DNA of 51,474 bases from Chrysochromulina tobinii (Eukaryota; Haptophyta; Prymnesiales; Chrysochromulinaceae): the NCBI GenBank assembly GCA_001275005.1, contig JWZX01003106.1, positions 1 through 51,474 of the forward strand, given 5' to 3'. How positions within the stretch are numbered: the first letter of the stretch is position 1; every line of letters starts with the position of its first letter. The notes beneath the pieces are model-generated. The model searched no databases. It was given only the letters and a program-made list of their open reading frames with translations, and had not been told where the DNA came from. A program made the translations under genes and the position numbers. Shown here one piece after another: positions 39,127 through 48,278 of the stretch.

Positions 39127-39983
39127 ATGGCCGCTTCTTTGAGCCGCGCACTCCGCGCCTCGCGGCCTGTGTCGTCGCTGCTCTCACGCCAGGCGCCGGT
39201 GCTGGCGGTCCGCTCGCTGCGTGCTGCGGCGCCCGTGCAGAGCAGCGTTCCGACGGTCACCACGGACAACGGCACTGTCGGTAAGCGCTGCCCCCGCCGC
39301 CGCTGCTCAGGAAGATACCCAGGGCATCTGCGCTGCGCGGGTCTGTCTCGAGGCGACCGTGCCTGTTTGCCTGAGTCTGACCGATTGCTCGCATCCCGCC
39401 GCCGCCCGCAGTCCCCGTCGACAAGTTCGTCGACTCTGATTCACTTGCCTATCACATGGCGAAGGTGCGCCACTCCGACCCCGCCAACCGCACGTTCAAC
39501 TACACGATGATCGGCGGCGCGCGCTTCATGGGCGCCTCGGCAGCTCGCCTGCTGGTAGTCAAGTTCTTTGCGGCCATGAACCCCGCGGCGGACGTCCTCG
39601 CCCTCGCCTCGCTCGAGGTGGACATTGGCAATCTGCAGCCAGGAAACTGCATGATCGTCAAGTGGCGTGGCAAGCCCGTGTTCATCCGCAGCCGCACTGA
39701 GGACGAGATTGCGGCGGCGACCTCGGTGCCCATGGGCGAGCTGCGCGACCCGCAGGCTGATGAGGACCGCGTGCAGAAGGCTGAGACGCTCGTGTGCATC
39801 GGTGTGTGTACGCACCTCGGCTGTGTGCCCATCAACGGCGCCGGTGACTACAACGGCTGGTTCTGCCCGTGCCACGGCTCGCACTACGACACGTCGGGCC
39901 GCATCCGCAAGGGCCCCGCGCCGCTCAACCTCGAGATACCGCCCTACTCGTTCGTCGACGACACCAAGCTCCTTGTCGGTTAA
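39127..39983 (+). CDS. Ubiquinol-cytochrome c reductase Rieske iron-sulfur subunit, two exons
   Basis: Exons 39127-39280 and 39412-39983 join in phase 1 to 241 residues. It is the Rieske [2Fe-2S] subunit of mitochondrial complex III, passing electrons from ubiquinol to cytochrome c1. Seen: an Arg/Ser/Ala mitochondrial presequence ([20 protein letters not shown]), [16 protein letters not shown], a transmembrane helix ([20 protein letters not shown]), the [20 protein letters not shown] strand region, and both cluster boxes CTHLGC and CPCHGSHYD, ending [14 protein letters not shown]. The 131-nt intron follows a canonical GTAAGC donor. Not the plastid b6f Rieske protein: the hinge and presequence are mitochondrial in type. 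Confidence 0.95.
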
Positions 39984-40910
39984 ATGGTTCTCCATTCACG
40001 TCCGAGCGGCCGAAGCAGGCGCGCTCGGCCGTTCCTAAACAGGCGCGCTCGGCCGCCTTCGGCTGGGGTTGGGACGGCGAATGAGGCTGCGACAGGTAGG
40101 GCATGCCCGACTGGGGACGGCCCAGTGCGATCTGCGACGATGTGACTACTTTCTGATGTTGACTCATGCGTGCCCCAGTGTGCTATCGCGGCGAGAGCTG
40201 ACGGCTCCGTGCGCACCGTGGCTGGCGGCCGCCGCGACGTCGCTCCTGAAAAAGAGCGAAAGCGAGAGGCCCGCGACGGTGGGCGCCATGTGTGTTTCTT
40301 CCAGTTCTACATCGTGTATTAATATCAAATATGAATCGGAAACCCGGGTCCCGCGGCGCGGACCCCCAGCGGTACCGCCCCGGCGCCACCCCGGGACCCG
40401 CCGTTCCACCCGCGCGGCGGGGTCGGCGCGTTCTCGACGGACGCTGCGCCGACGATCTCCGGGCACACGAAACGGGCGGCGGGACGCACGTGGGGTCGGA
40501 GGCAACCGAACGCAGCGACGCCGCCAGATGCGACGGAGGCGCGCCGGAGGCAGCTCGAGGGGAGGCAGCGGGGAGGCGGCAGGCGGGCAGGGACGCCAGG
40601 ACGCGCGCCCACGGAACAGACTGTCGCGGGAATGTTGACACATGGTCATGCAAGCACAGTGTCGAGCTCTGGAATGACTGAGCTCGTCCTGATACGTGCG
40701 CATCGCCGCGCCGCCCATAGCAGGTTATCACTTAGCAGCAGCACACACATTGCCCGCATCCGAAGTCCAAATGCGTTTCGCCCGTTCGGGACAGGGCGGT
40801 CGGCACGGCATTTCTGCCTTTTACAGAGACGGAATCGTGCTGAACTGCTGATGCCGCGCGGCCGTCAGCGCAGCCGGAGGCGGCCCTCTGTCGCGCCGCC
40901 ACTGCAGTCC
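39984..40910. other. Gene-poor stretch with hairpin and CpG-rich block
   Basis: No gene is supported; the long minus frames are Arg/Ala/Pro shadow. 40008-40062 has two copies of CAGGCGCGCTCGGCCG (period 27) and a GGCCGA…TCGGCC inverted repeat just after the Rieske stop. 40340-40610 is extremely CpG-rich and unlike its surroundings, similar in texture to 47560-48140. Confidence 0.45.
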
Positions 40911-42215
40911 TTAGAGCGAGACGGACTGCAGGCCAGCGATGCCGTGGCGCGGCGCGAGGCTGCACTCGATCTGTACCGTCTCGATCATCTTCCTCTTCGT
41001 CGAGAGCGCCTCGATGGCTTCCGCCACCTCATCGGAGATGATCTGGCTGCGTGAAGTGTCTCGCCCGCTCGCTCGATCACTCTGAAACTCCTCATCCTCC
41101 ACCTCCTCCTCGTCCCACTCGTCGTCATCGCCGCCGCCGCCGCGGCCCTCGACCTTTACGGGCGCAGGCGCTGCCGACGATGGACACGACGAGCGCTGCG
41201 GCTGCGGCTGCGGCTGCGGCTGCGGCGGCTGTACCTTCTTCGGCTTCGTCCAGGTGGTCGTCTTGGTGTGCACGTTGTAATAGTAGTGCTTGGAGCTCTG
41301 CTGGTCATAGTACTCCACCCAACCCTTGGGCAAGTTGCCCTGCTGCTCGTTGGCGATGACGAGGCCAGCCTGCTCGACGGCCGTCTGTCCCACGAGCTCC
41401 ATGAGCAGGCGGAGCGCGCGCTGCGACTCTATCTGCTTGGCCTTGAGAGCCTTGTACAGCTCGTCCAGCTGCGCGTCCAGCCCGCTCGCCGTACCGACGA
41501 CCTTCTTCGACTCGAGGATGAGTTGCGAGCAGCTCACTACGACGGTAGTGTTCGAGCTGTCGGCCTCGTCCGCTGCCGCTGCCGTGGCGCCGGCTGCATC
41601 AGGTTTGGCCTTGCCGCGACTGCTGCCAGGCCGATAGGATAGGGCCGACGACAAGAGGGACGTGGAGCGCTCGGTCTCGGCAGTGCTGTCGCGCGCCCTG
41701 GGCTTCGCGCCCACGCTCGTGATCACCAGCTGGATCACCCCCTTTATGTCCTGCAGCAGCGCCAAAGCCTCAGGAGGCGTCACCACCGGCCGGCCGTTGA
41801 TGACGTGCACCACATCACCCACCTTGAGTTTCTTAGACTTGGCGATGAGGGAGCCCTCATGGAGCTTAGACACGACCACACCCTTGAGCAACGTGTCCTC
41901 TGGTACGTCGAAGGTGATCCCGAGCACGTCGTTCGCTTTGTCCTTCCACAGGGTGATCTCCTGCGGGCCAGCCGCCTTGTTGCCGTGCGACAAGGAGATG
42001 GCCGAGAGCGCCGCCTTTCGGAAGGTCGACATCGTACGCTTCACACTGCCGGCCGCCACCACCTCCTCATCAAAGCCTCCATCGACTCCAGAGTCTGTCA
42101 GCCCCGTGCTCCCGGGCTTGCCACCGTACGGGCTTTTCGCCTCGCGGCGCTGCGCGCGCTGCAAGGAGCCGCGCCGCGAGAGAGGCCCTGGGCCATTGTC
42201 GCCACCTTCGCTCAT
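40911..42215 (-). CDS. PDZ-WW domain protein
   Basis: 434 residues from the ATG at 42215-42213 (MSEGGDNGPGPLSRRGS). After a Ser-rich N-terminus, residues about 85-165 form a PDZ-like domain: EITLWKDKANDVLGITFDVP, VVVSKLHEGSLIAKSKKLKV, GDVVHVINGRPV, and ALALLQDIKGVIQLVI. A Ser/Ala linker and a helical segment (LDAQLDELYKALKAKQIESQ) follow. A WW domain then lies at about 292-325 (LPKGWVEYYDQQSSKHYYYN … TTTWTKP), with both Trp and the Tyr triplet. Next come a (PQ)n tract and an acidic region. WW binds Pro-rich peptides and PDZ binds C-termini, so this is likely a signalling or trafficking scaffold. Head to head with the gene at 42382 (166 bp). Confidence 0.85.
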   Translation of the reverse strand: MSEGGDNGPGPLSRRGSLQRAQRREAKSPYGGKPGSTGLTDSGVDGGFDEEVVAAGSVKRTMSTFRKAALSAISLSHGNKAAGPQEITLWKDKANDVLGITFDVPEDTLLKGVVVSKLHEGSLIAKSKKLKVGDVVHVINGRPVVTPPEALALLQDIKGVIQLVITSVGAKPRARDSTAETERSTSLLSSALSYRPGSSRGKAKPDAAGATAAAADEADSSNTTVVVSCSQLILESKKVVGTASGLDAQLDELYKALKAKQIESQRALRLLMELVGQTAVEQAGLVIANEQQGNLPKGWVEYYDQQSSKHYYYNVHTKTTTWTKPKKVQPPQPQPQPQPQRSSCPSSAAPAPVKVEGRGGGGDDDEWDEEEVEDEEFQSDRASGRDTSRSQIISDEVAEAIEALSTKRKMIETVQIECSLAPRHGIAGLQSVSL

Positions 42216-42381
42216 GCTTGAACGAGACCGCCAATCGGGCAAGCTGGGCAACGAAACTGAAATACATGTACTCTGAACGTGTTCCGTTCTGCTTAGGGCG
42301 AGCGGGACGAGCTCGACACGCACCGTTCACAGACAACTGTTGCACAAACTGAGGCCCGCCGACGCACGGCCTCCCGACACG
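42216..42381. promoter_or_regulatory. Divergent promoter with TACATGTA palindrome
   Basis: 166 bp between the PDZ-WW and helical-repeat gene starts. TACATGTA at 42263-42270; the same palindrome lies 64 bp upstream of the kinesin start (26698-26707). Confidence 0.35.
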
Positions 42382-44481
42382 ATGCCACGAGGCAAGAAGC
42401 GAAAGCAGGCCGAGGCGCTTTCGGGCTCGGAGGCGAGCAAGCATCTCGCCGCACTGGATGAGGCGCTCGAGATCCTCGACGCGTGGGACGACGTCGCCGA
42501 TTCTGAGCTTACCGGCGTGCTCAGCCAACTCGCCTCGTTGCTGAGGATTAGCGAGGAGGCGCTCGTGCGCATGCACTCGTGCGACAAGCTGCCCTTCGAC
42601 CGCTTGTCAGCCGTCCTAGTGCGGAGCTGCGGCCACGCGAGCGCGCCCGTCCGCGTCGCCGGTTGGATGGCCGCACGCGAGTGCTGCCTCGATCAGCAGG
42701 AGCTGTGCGAGATGCTGCTGCTTGAGCGCGCCCTATACAGCAGCGCGTGGTCGCAGCTGCGCGATGGCGCCGCAGGCGCCGCCACCAGCGCTATCGTTGG
42801 CCTGCTTCAGCAGGCATGCGAGCTGTCAGATGAGGCCGTCGTCGCGGCGGGCGAGGCCGAGCTGACGGCGCTGCTGGCGGCCGCCTCGCCGCCCGTGGCC
42901 GAGCGGACACGTGCCGCGGCCCTAGAGTTGCTTCTGGTGCTCACAGACCCGACCGCCGCGGATGGCAATGCGGCGCGACTTCTCGTCCGATCGGCTGCCT
43001 GGAGGCTTACGATGGAGGCTGCGCTCGATGCGCCGGCGCTCGTGGGTCTGGCCGCGTCGTTCAACGAAGGGCCGCCGCCGCCGCCGTCGCCGCCATCGCC
43101 GTCGTCAGTGTCCTCATGGCTAGTGTGCACACTCGCCGCCGCCCTCGTCCTTCATGTGGCCGCCTCGACAGGCGAGGCCGGCGCGGACGCGCACGGTGAG
43201 GCGCAGGTGCCCGATATGGCGCCCAATTCCGAGGCCGACGACGACGGCGCGGCCGTGGCGCTGGCCGCTCTGGTGCCAAGAGCGCTGCGTTGCCTGGGGG
43301 CAGCCTGCGCGCAGGCGGCCGATGCTGGCCATGCGCCACCCGAGGATGCGGCGATGCGGGCCGCGCTCGAGGCCCTCACGAATGCGTACATTGGCGGCAA
43401 CGACGCCGACGAGTGTGGAGCTGATCGACGCACGGGTAGCGTTGAGGCGGAAGCTGGCGCGGGCGAGGCCGAAGATGCTGCTGCGACCAAGTCGCGCGCG
43501 GGGGCCCTCGCACGGCGCGCGAGGCAGCTCCTGCCACCGGCCAAGCTGCTACCGCTCGTGCTCGGTAGCCTGCAGCGCTACCTGGGCGTCTACGAGGAAG
43601 CCAAAGGTGGCGCCGGCGCTGGTGGCCCCAGCGGGGCGGGTGGCAGCAGCAGCGCCGGCGACTGCAGCAGCGGCGCAGCCTCTGCAGACGAGGCACGCTG
43701 GAGTGTCGCCGCTCGCATCCTGCGCTGCGCGGGCGCTCTCCTCAGCACGATCTCGCCAGCCGAGCTCGCGCCCATCGCCGCTGTCGCCTGGGAGGCCATG
43801 CTGTGCGCAGGCGAGCGATTCGGTCGTTTCGGCTCGACTGCTCAGGCGGAATTCCTCGACGTCGCCGCGCTCCTTGCCACCGCGGGTGTCGATGGGGGGG
43901 GGGCGGCGGCAGCCCCCTCCTCCGATGCGACGAGCGCAGGCACGACCGTCGAATTCCCTGAGGCGACGCGCCGTTTGGGGCGCCAGTTCCCCGAGGAGTT
44001 ACTCCGGACTCTCAGCACGACGGCGGTGGGCTGGGCGCGTGCGGCGCGGCGCGCGGCGGCACCGTCGGCCGTGGCGCTCGTCGGGAACGTTCTCGCGATG
44101 CTCCGTGCAGTTGGCGAAGCCACCGGCCCGGGGATGCTCGATGACCGGGGCTACGTGGCCGAGATGATCACCGAGATCGGAGTGGAGCTTTCGCGTCGCC
44201 TCGAAGCGTCCGAGGAGCCGCTCGAGGGGGCCGAGGCGGCGGCGGCGCTCGCCGAGGACGCCGATTGCTCTCGGCGGTCGGGCGAACCGCCACTCGTGTC
44301 GGCCGACCAGTTCAGGCGCGCGCTGCACGAGCTGCGCGGAAAGCTGGTTTCTGCTCTGAGGGACGTCGCGACGCGGCGGCGTGCGGCTCGCGAGGCGGAG
44401 GAGGACGAGGGGGCGCGCGCGAGAGAGGAGAAGCTGCGGCACGCGCTCGCGCTCGTCGAAGCTGCGGCGGAGCAGGTCTGA
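42382..44481 (+). CDS. Large helical (HEAT/ARM-like) hypothetical protein
   Basis: 699 residues from the ATG at 42382 (MPRGKKRKQAEALSGSEASK); the Lys/Arg-rich start is a likely nuclear or nucleolar signal. Most of the protein is Ala/Leu-rich amphipathic helices of about 40 residues (for example FDRLSAVLVRSCGHASAPVR, VAGWMAARECCLDQQELCEM, ILRCAGALLSTISPAELAPI), as in HEAT/ARM solenoids, interrupted by low-complexity Gly/Ala/Ser inserts, including a Pro run at 43072-43100. It ends in a charged coiled coil (AREEKLRHALALVEAAAEQV). The overall plan recalls ribosome-assembly HEAT proteins such as SYO1/HEATR3, but I cannot align it. Confidence 0.55.
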   Translation: MPRGKKRKQAEALSGSEASKHLAALDEALEILDAWDDVADSELTGVLSQLASLLRISEEALVRMHSCDKLPFDRLSAVLVRSCGHASAPVRVAGWMAARECCLDQQELCEMLLLERALYSSAWSQLRDGAAGAATSAIVGLLQQACELSDEAVVAAGEAELTALLAAASPPVAERTRAAALELLLVLTDPTAADGNAARLLVRSAAWRLTMEAALDAPALVGLAASFNEGPPPPPSPPSPSSVSSWLVCTLAAALVLHVAASTGEAGADAHGEAQVPDMAPNSEADDDGAAVALAALVPRALRCLGAACAQAADAGHAPPEDAAMRAALEALTNAYIGGNDADECGADRRTGSVEAEAGAGEAEDAAATKSRAGALARRARQLLPPAKLLPLVLGSLQRYLGVYEEAKGGAGAGGPSGAGGSSSAGDCSSGAASADEARWSVAARILRCAGALLSTISPAELAPIAAVAWEAMLCAGERFGRFGSTAQAEFLDVAALLATAGVDGGGAAAAPSSDATSAGTTVEFPEATRRLGRQFPEELLRTLSTTAVGWARAARRAAAPSAVALVGNVLAMLRAVGEATGPGMLDDRGYVAEMITEIGVELSRRLEASEEPLEGAEAAAALAEDADCSRRSGEPPLVSADQFRRALHELRGKLVSALRDVATRRRAAREAEEDEGARAREEKLRHALALVEAAAEQV

Positions 44482-44594
44482 CCGAATCTGGCTGGGACTC
44501 CGTGTGAACATAGTTTGGACGAGAGCGTGTGAAGTTCACACAGCTTCCGCGAGCGCGAGCGCGTGCCGCAGTTTCTCCTCCTCTCTCTCGCGCG
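44415..44594. repeat. About 50-bp inverted repeat at a gene's 3' end
   Basis: Arm 1 (44415-44465) is the last coding bases before the stop of the helical-repeat gene; arm 2 (44539-44594) is its inverted copy beyond the stop, with a loop of about 73 bp. The antisense of arm 2 reads REEEKLRHALALAEA, mirroring REEKLRHALALVEAA of the gene. About 90% match with a 3-bp gap. Confidence 0.88.
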
Positions 44595-44730
44595 CTGTGT
44601 GAAGTTCTCCGTGTGAAGAGGCGATCATACACACACCAAAGTTTATATCATTCACACTTTTTGTGTGATTGAGATTGTCATGGACCCGACTTCCCGCTTC
44701 ACGCTCGCTGGGTTCGGGCTCCACTGACGA

Positions 44731-46752
44731 ATGCCACCAAAAAAGGACGGCAGCGGCATCACGACGGCCCGCGGCGAGGTGCTGCGCTTCAAGTCGCCCG
44801 CCGAATTCTTCTCCGAGAACAAGAACATCGCCGGCTTCGACAACCCGGGCAAGAGCCTGTACACGACCATACGAGAGCTCGTGGAGAACTCGCTCGACGC
44901 GTGCGAGTCGATCCGCGAGCTGCCCGACATCGAGATCGCAATCCACGAGCTCGATGGCGCCGATCTGAACAAGGTGCTCGGTCTCGCCACGCACGAGCGG
45001 CGCGACGAGGCTCTGTTCAAGGATGATGAGGCTGGCAAGAAGAAGGGCAAGGGGAAGGCGACTGCGGCGGCGGGCGCCGCGGACGCGGGCGACGATGATG
45101 GCGAGGAGAGCGTTGCCAAGAGGCCTGGCGGCAAAAGCAAGAGCGACACGCTCTACTACCGCGTGACCGTGCGCGACAATGGGTGTGGCATGAAGCACGA
45201 GCAGATTCCGAACATGCTCGGGCGCGTCCTCTCGGGCTCCAAGTACGGCGTGCGCCAGACGCGCGGCAAGTTCGGTCTGGGCGCCAAGATGGCCCTCATC
45301 TGGTCCAAGCAGAGCACCGGCATGCCCGTCGACGTGCGCTCCTCGCAAGGGGCCTCGAAGCCCATCTCGGTCTGCCGTCTCGACATCGACATACAGAAGA
45401 ATGAGCCGCGCGTGCAGCTGCATGAGCAGACGCCCAACGAGCAAGGGTGGCGCGGCTCCGAGATCTCGCTGCTCGTGGGCGGCGCGTGGTCCTCGTACCG
45501 CTCGTACATCGTCAAGTATCTCCGCCAGATGGCGGTGATCACACCGTACGCGCGCTTCCGCCTCCGGGTTGGCACGCTTGGTGAGCGTAACACGCTCGCG
45601 CTCGAGTACGCTCGCCGCTCGGACGAGATGCCGCCCACGCCGTCGTATATCAAGCCCCACCCGGCCTCGGTGCACGCCGAGCTGCTTCAGACCTTACTGC
45701 GCGAGACGAAGGAGAAGACGCTCGTCAAGTTCCTCGCCAAGGACTTCAGCTGCATCGACGCGAAGCTCGCGGCCCGCTTGGTGGATGAGCTGCGTCTTGA
45801 GCGCGAGACGGACGCGTCGGCGCTCGAGCACAAGCAGGTGGTGCAGCTCGCGCACCTGATGAGAGATGCCAAGTTCGCCGCCGTGCCCGTCGACTGCCTC
45901 TCGCCCGTCGGCGAGTACAATTTGCGACTTGGCATTATGAAGGAGCTGCGCCCCGAGATGGTTGCGACCTTCCAAGACGCGGGGTGCTCCCACGAAGGCC
46001 ATCCGCTGATCATCGAGGCGGGCGTGTGCCTGGGCGGGCGCGACGCCAAGCCGGGCATTACCGTCTACCGCTTCGCCAACCGCATTCCTCTCTTATTCGA
46101 AGGAGGGGCGGATGTTGCGACCCAGGTGAGCAAACGGCGCATCCACTGGGCGACGTATAAGATCCGGCAGAACCAGGACAAGGTGGGCGTCTTCGTGTCG
46201 CTCGTGTCGACCAAGGTGCCCTTCAAGGGGACGGGCAAGGAGTACATTGGAGACGACATCCCCGAGGTGCAGCAGGCGGTCAAGCGCGCGCTCGAAAAGT
46301 GCTGCCTGCAACTCAAGGCGACGCTTCTGAAGCAGCGTGCTCTCGCGGACGACAAGGAGCGACGCAAGAACCTGACCAAGTACATTCCCGACGTGTCCAC
46401 CGCCATCTACAAAATGCTCCATGCGGCCGCCGAGGGCGCCGAGGGTGGCGGGGAGAGCAGCGGCGCGCAGGCTGGTGCGGGCCTCAAGCGGCACCAGCCC
46501 GACCACGAGGCACTGCTCGAGGACGTGCGTGCGAAGCGCGTGCGCCAGGAGACGCTCGCCGACAAGCTGCGGCTGCACGTGGAGCTGGCGGACACGACCG
46601 CCGCGCTCGAGACCGTCACCGCCGTCGGCATGCTTCGGCCACGCCAGGAGCTTTTCCTGAGCCCCTTTGACGAGAGCGCGCCGCGCGTCGCCGAGCTGCA
46701 TCACCCGCACTTCGTACTCCGGTTGCAGGAACGGTGCGTATTTATCCCGTGA
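44731..46752 (+). CDS. TOP6B: DNA topoisomerase VI subunit B (TOP6B)
   Basis: 673 residues, single exon. It is the GHL-ATPase subunit of topoisomerase VI, which in plants and algae works with a SPO11-like A subunit to pass duplex DNA, notably during endoreduplication. Seen: FKSPAEFFSENKNIAGFDNP, LYTTIRELVENSLDACESI (N-box, Mg/ATP), VRDNGCGMKHEQIPNMLGRV (G1), GSKYGVRQTRGKFGLGAKMA (G2 lid), TPYARFRLRV, the linker VCLGGRDAKPGITVYRFANR and IPLLFEGGADVATQ, with the transducer lysine region VFVSLVSTKVPFKGTGKEYI. A Lys/Asp-rich insert at about residues 95-135 interrupts the ATPase domain. The length equals plant TOP6B. The last five residues may be read-through if GTGCGT at 46734 is a donor. Confidence 0.95.
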   Translation: MPPKKDGSGITTARGEVLRFKSPAEFFSENKNIAGFDNPGKSLYTTIRELVENSLDACESIRELPDIEIAIHELDGADLNKVLGLATHERRDEALFKDDEAGKKKGKGKATAAAGAADAGDDDGEESVAKRPGGKSKSDTLYYRVTVRDNGCGMKHEQIPNMLGRVLSGSKYGVRQTRGKFGLGAKMALIWSKQSTGMPVDVRSSQGASKPISVCRLDIDIQKNEPRVQLHEQTPNEQGWRGSEISLLVGGAWSSYRSYIVKYLRQMAVITPYARFRLRVGTLGERNTLALEYARRSDEMPPTPSYIKPHPASVHAELLQTLLRETKEKTLVKFLAKDFSCIDAKLAARLVDELRLERETDASALEHKQVVQLAHLMRDAKFAAVPVDCLSPVGEYNLRLGIMKELRPEMVATFQDAGCSHEGHPLIIEAGVCLGGRDAKPGITVYRFANRIPLLFEGGADVATQVSKRRIHWATYKIRQNQDKVGVFVSLVSTKVPFKGTGKEYIGDDIPEVQQAVKRALEKCCLQLKATLLKQRALADDKERRKNLTKYIPDVSTAIYKMLHAAAEGAEGGGESSGAQAGAGLKRHQPDHEALLEDVRAKRVRQETLADKLRLHVELADTTAALETVTAVGMLRPRQELFLSPFDESAPRVAELHHPHFVLRLQERCVFIP

Positions 46753-46916
46753 ATGCACCTACCGGGGGGGCGTGGGGTTTGGGCTGCCCAAACCTGTAGA
46801 GAATCAGCGTTTTACGAAAACGCACATGAGTCATTTTAAGTCTGACGGCACTCTCGTGATGTTTCACAGCCACTGTTTATAATGTTTCACAGTCCGCCGT
46901 GTCCGCAAGGAAGTAC

Positions 46917-47525
46917 ATGAAGAGCCACGGCAACATCAAGGCCGTGATGAGGCACGGCTTTTCAGCGGTAACGCCTGAGCTCGCCATGAATTGTAGCATG
47001 CTGCTGATTGGACTGAGCTTTCTCGTTTGGCACGAATGGTGGCTGTTCCACCTAATGGTCTGGAAGCCTAAGGCACGGGCAGCTCGTGTGCGAGCAGCAC
47101 TGGTGCACTCGCCCAATGCGGTAGCAGCTACGTTGCTCGGTTCCTTTGCAGTGGCTTACGTGCGCTCTTCCAAGATGAACGACGAGGCTCACCTTTTGTG
47201 GACGGCGGTAGTCATCGCGTCGCCCACAACTTGCACATGCCTCGCGATTGCTTTGGAGAGGCGAAGGCAAAGCACAGGCCCGCACGTGACGGATTTTGTC
47301 TTTGGTTGTGCGTTGCTCGCCAGCCTCGTTATCTGCGCGCTCGGCTTGGTGGGCATCGCGCCGCCCGGCTTTGACTATGAAAACTCGAGCTGGCCAGGTA
47401 CGCTCGCGCTGCAGCTGCTTGTGGGCGGCCCATTTTACGGTGGTATCCCTGCAGCAGTTATTCGCGTTGCGTGCGCAGTCTTGCCGGCTGGTGCAGCATC
47501 GGTGGCGAGGCCGCATGCCGATTGA
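46917..47525 (+). CDS. Multipass membrane protein, unknown function
   Basis: 202 residues from the ATG at 46917 (MKSHGNIKAVMRHGFSAVTP). Hydrophobic stretches CSMLLIGLSFLVWHEWWLFH, AVAATLLGSFAVAYV, LLWTAVVIASPTTCTCLAIA, FVFGCALLASLVICALGLVG and LALQLLVGGPFYGGIPAAVI suggest four to five transmembrane helices. Basic residues concentrate in the N-terminus and in loops (KPKARAARVR, ERRRQS), giving a plausible topology. No family is recognised. It follows TOP6B in the same direction, 164 bp away. Confidence 0.5.
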   Translation: MKSHGNIKAVMRHGFSAVTPELAMNCSMLLIGLSFLVWHEWWLFHLMVWKPKARAARVRAALVHSPNAVAATLLGSFAVAYVRSSKMNDEAHLLWTAVVIASPTTCTCLAIALERRRQSTGPHVTDFVFGCALLASLVICALGLVGIAPPGFDYENSSWPGTLALQLLVGGPFYGGIPAAVIRVACAVLPAGAASVARPHAD

Positions 47526-48278
47526 TTGTATCTGAATCTGAAATCGAATCTTTACTACGACCAATACCGCGCGAGGAGCCCCGCCCGTAGGGTCCCTACG
47601 ACCCCGCCACATCAGCGCCGCATTGCCCCGCCGCCGCGCGCGACCCGCGCGCGGGCAGCCGCGCCACCGCCGAGCGGGACGCGAACATCCGGACGCGACG
47701 CGCCCCGACCGACGGCGACGCGCGGCACCGCCGCGCCCCGGTCGTACGGCCGCCGGCGCACCGAGGCAATTCGGCGCCGAGGACGACATTTGGGGGGGGT
47801 GGTCCGCGCGGTTGGCCCGCCTGCGCCCGCGCCGCTCGCGCCGGGATGATCGCGTAAGCCGTTACGAATCCGTCGACACCGATGCACGTTCTATATAGAA
47901 AAAGAATGCGTAGAGGACGCATGTCGTTTGACTGTATACGGAGCGTCCGCGCATAAGCGCCCGTAACGATTCCACGTAACGGTAAACGGCGGCGCGCCCC
48001 GCCGCGCGCGCGCGTCCTCGGTCCTCGGACCCACGGTGCGTACGAAATGTTACGTCGGACTTCGTTGGAGAGGACAGGGGTCGCGCGGGGCGTCGCGCGC
48101 GGGTCTGAGGGCCGGGAGGGTTCAGTCGAGTTTACCCGACCGCGGACCCTTAAATGACGGAACCCTGGATATCAGTCACACGAAGCCATGGGCATCATTA
48201 ATTAGAACACGCGACGCCAGTGATGTCGATTACTTCCGGGACCACTCGGCCCCTCCGCATGTTACAACCTGTCGGAGC
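47526..48278. other. CpG-rich, compositionally distinct non-coding block
   Basis: No gene. 47560-47870 and 47990-48140 are dense in CG and TACG words with almost no AT runs, and carry short hairpins: CGTAGGGTCCCTACG (47587-47601) and GGACGC/GCGTCC (about 47915 and 47943). The middle (47890-47940) is AT-richer with TATATAG. Origin unknown. Confidence 0.45.

Noticed and set aside
44536-45675. 379-residue minus-strand frame over the TOP6B start
   Set aside because: Antisense of the conserved GHL ATPase domain. Its first-exon-like end is only the inverted repeat of the upstream gene.
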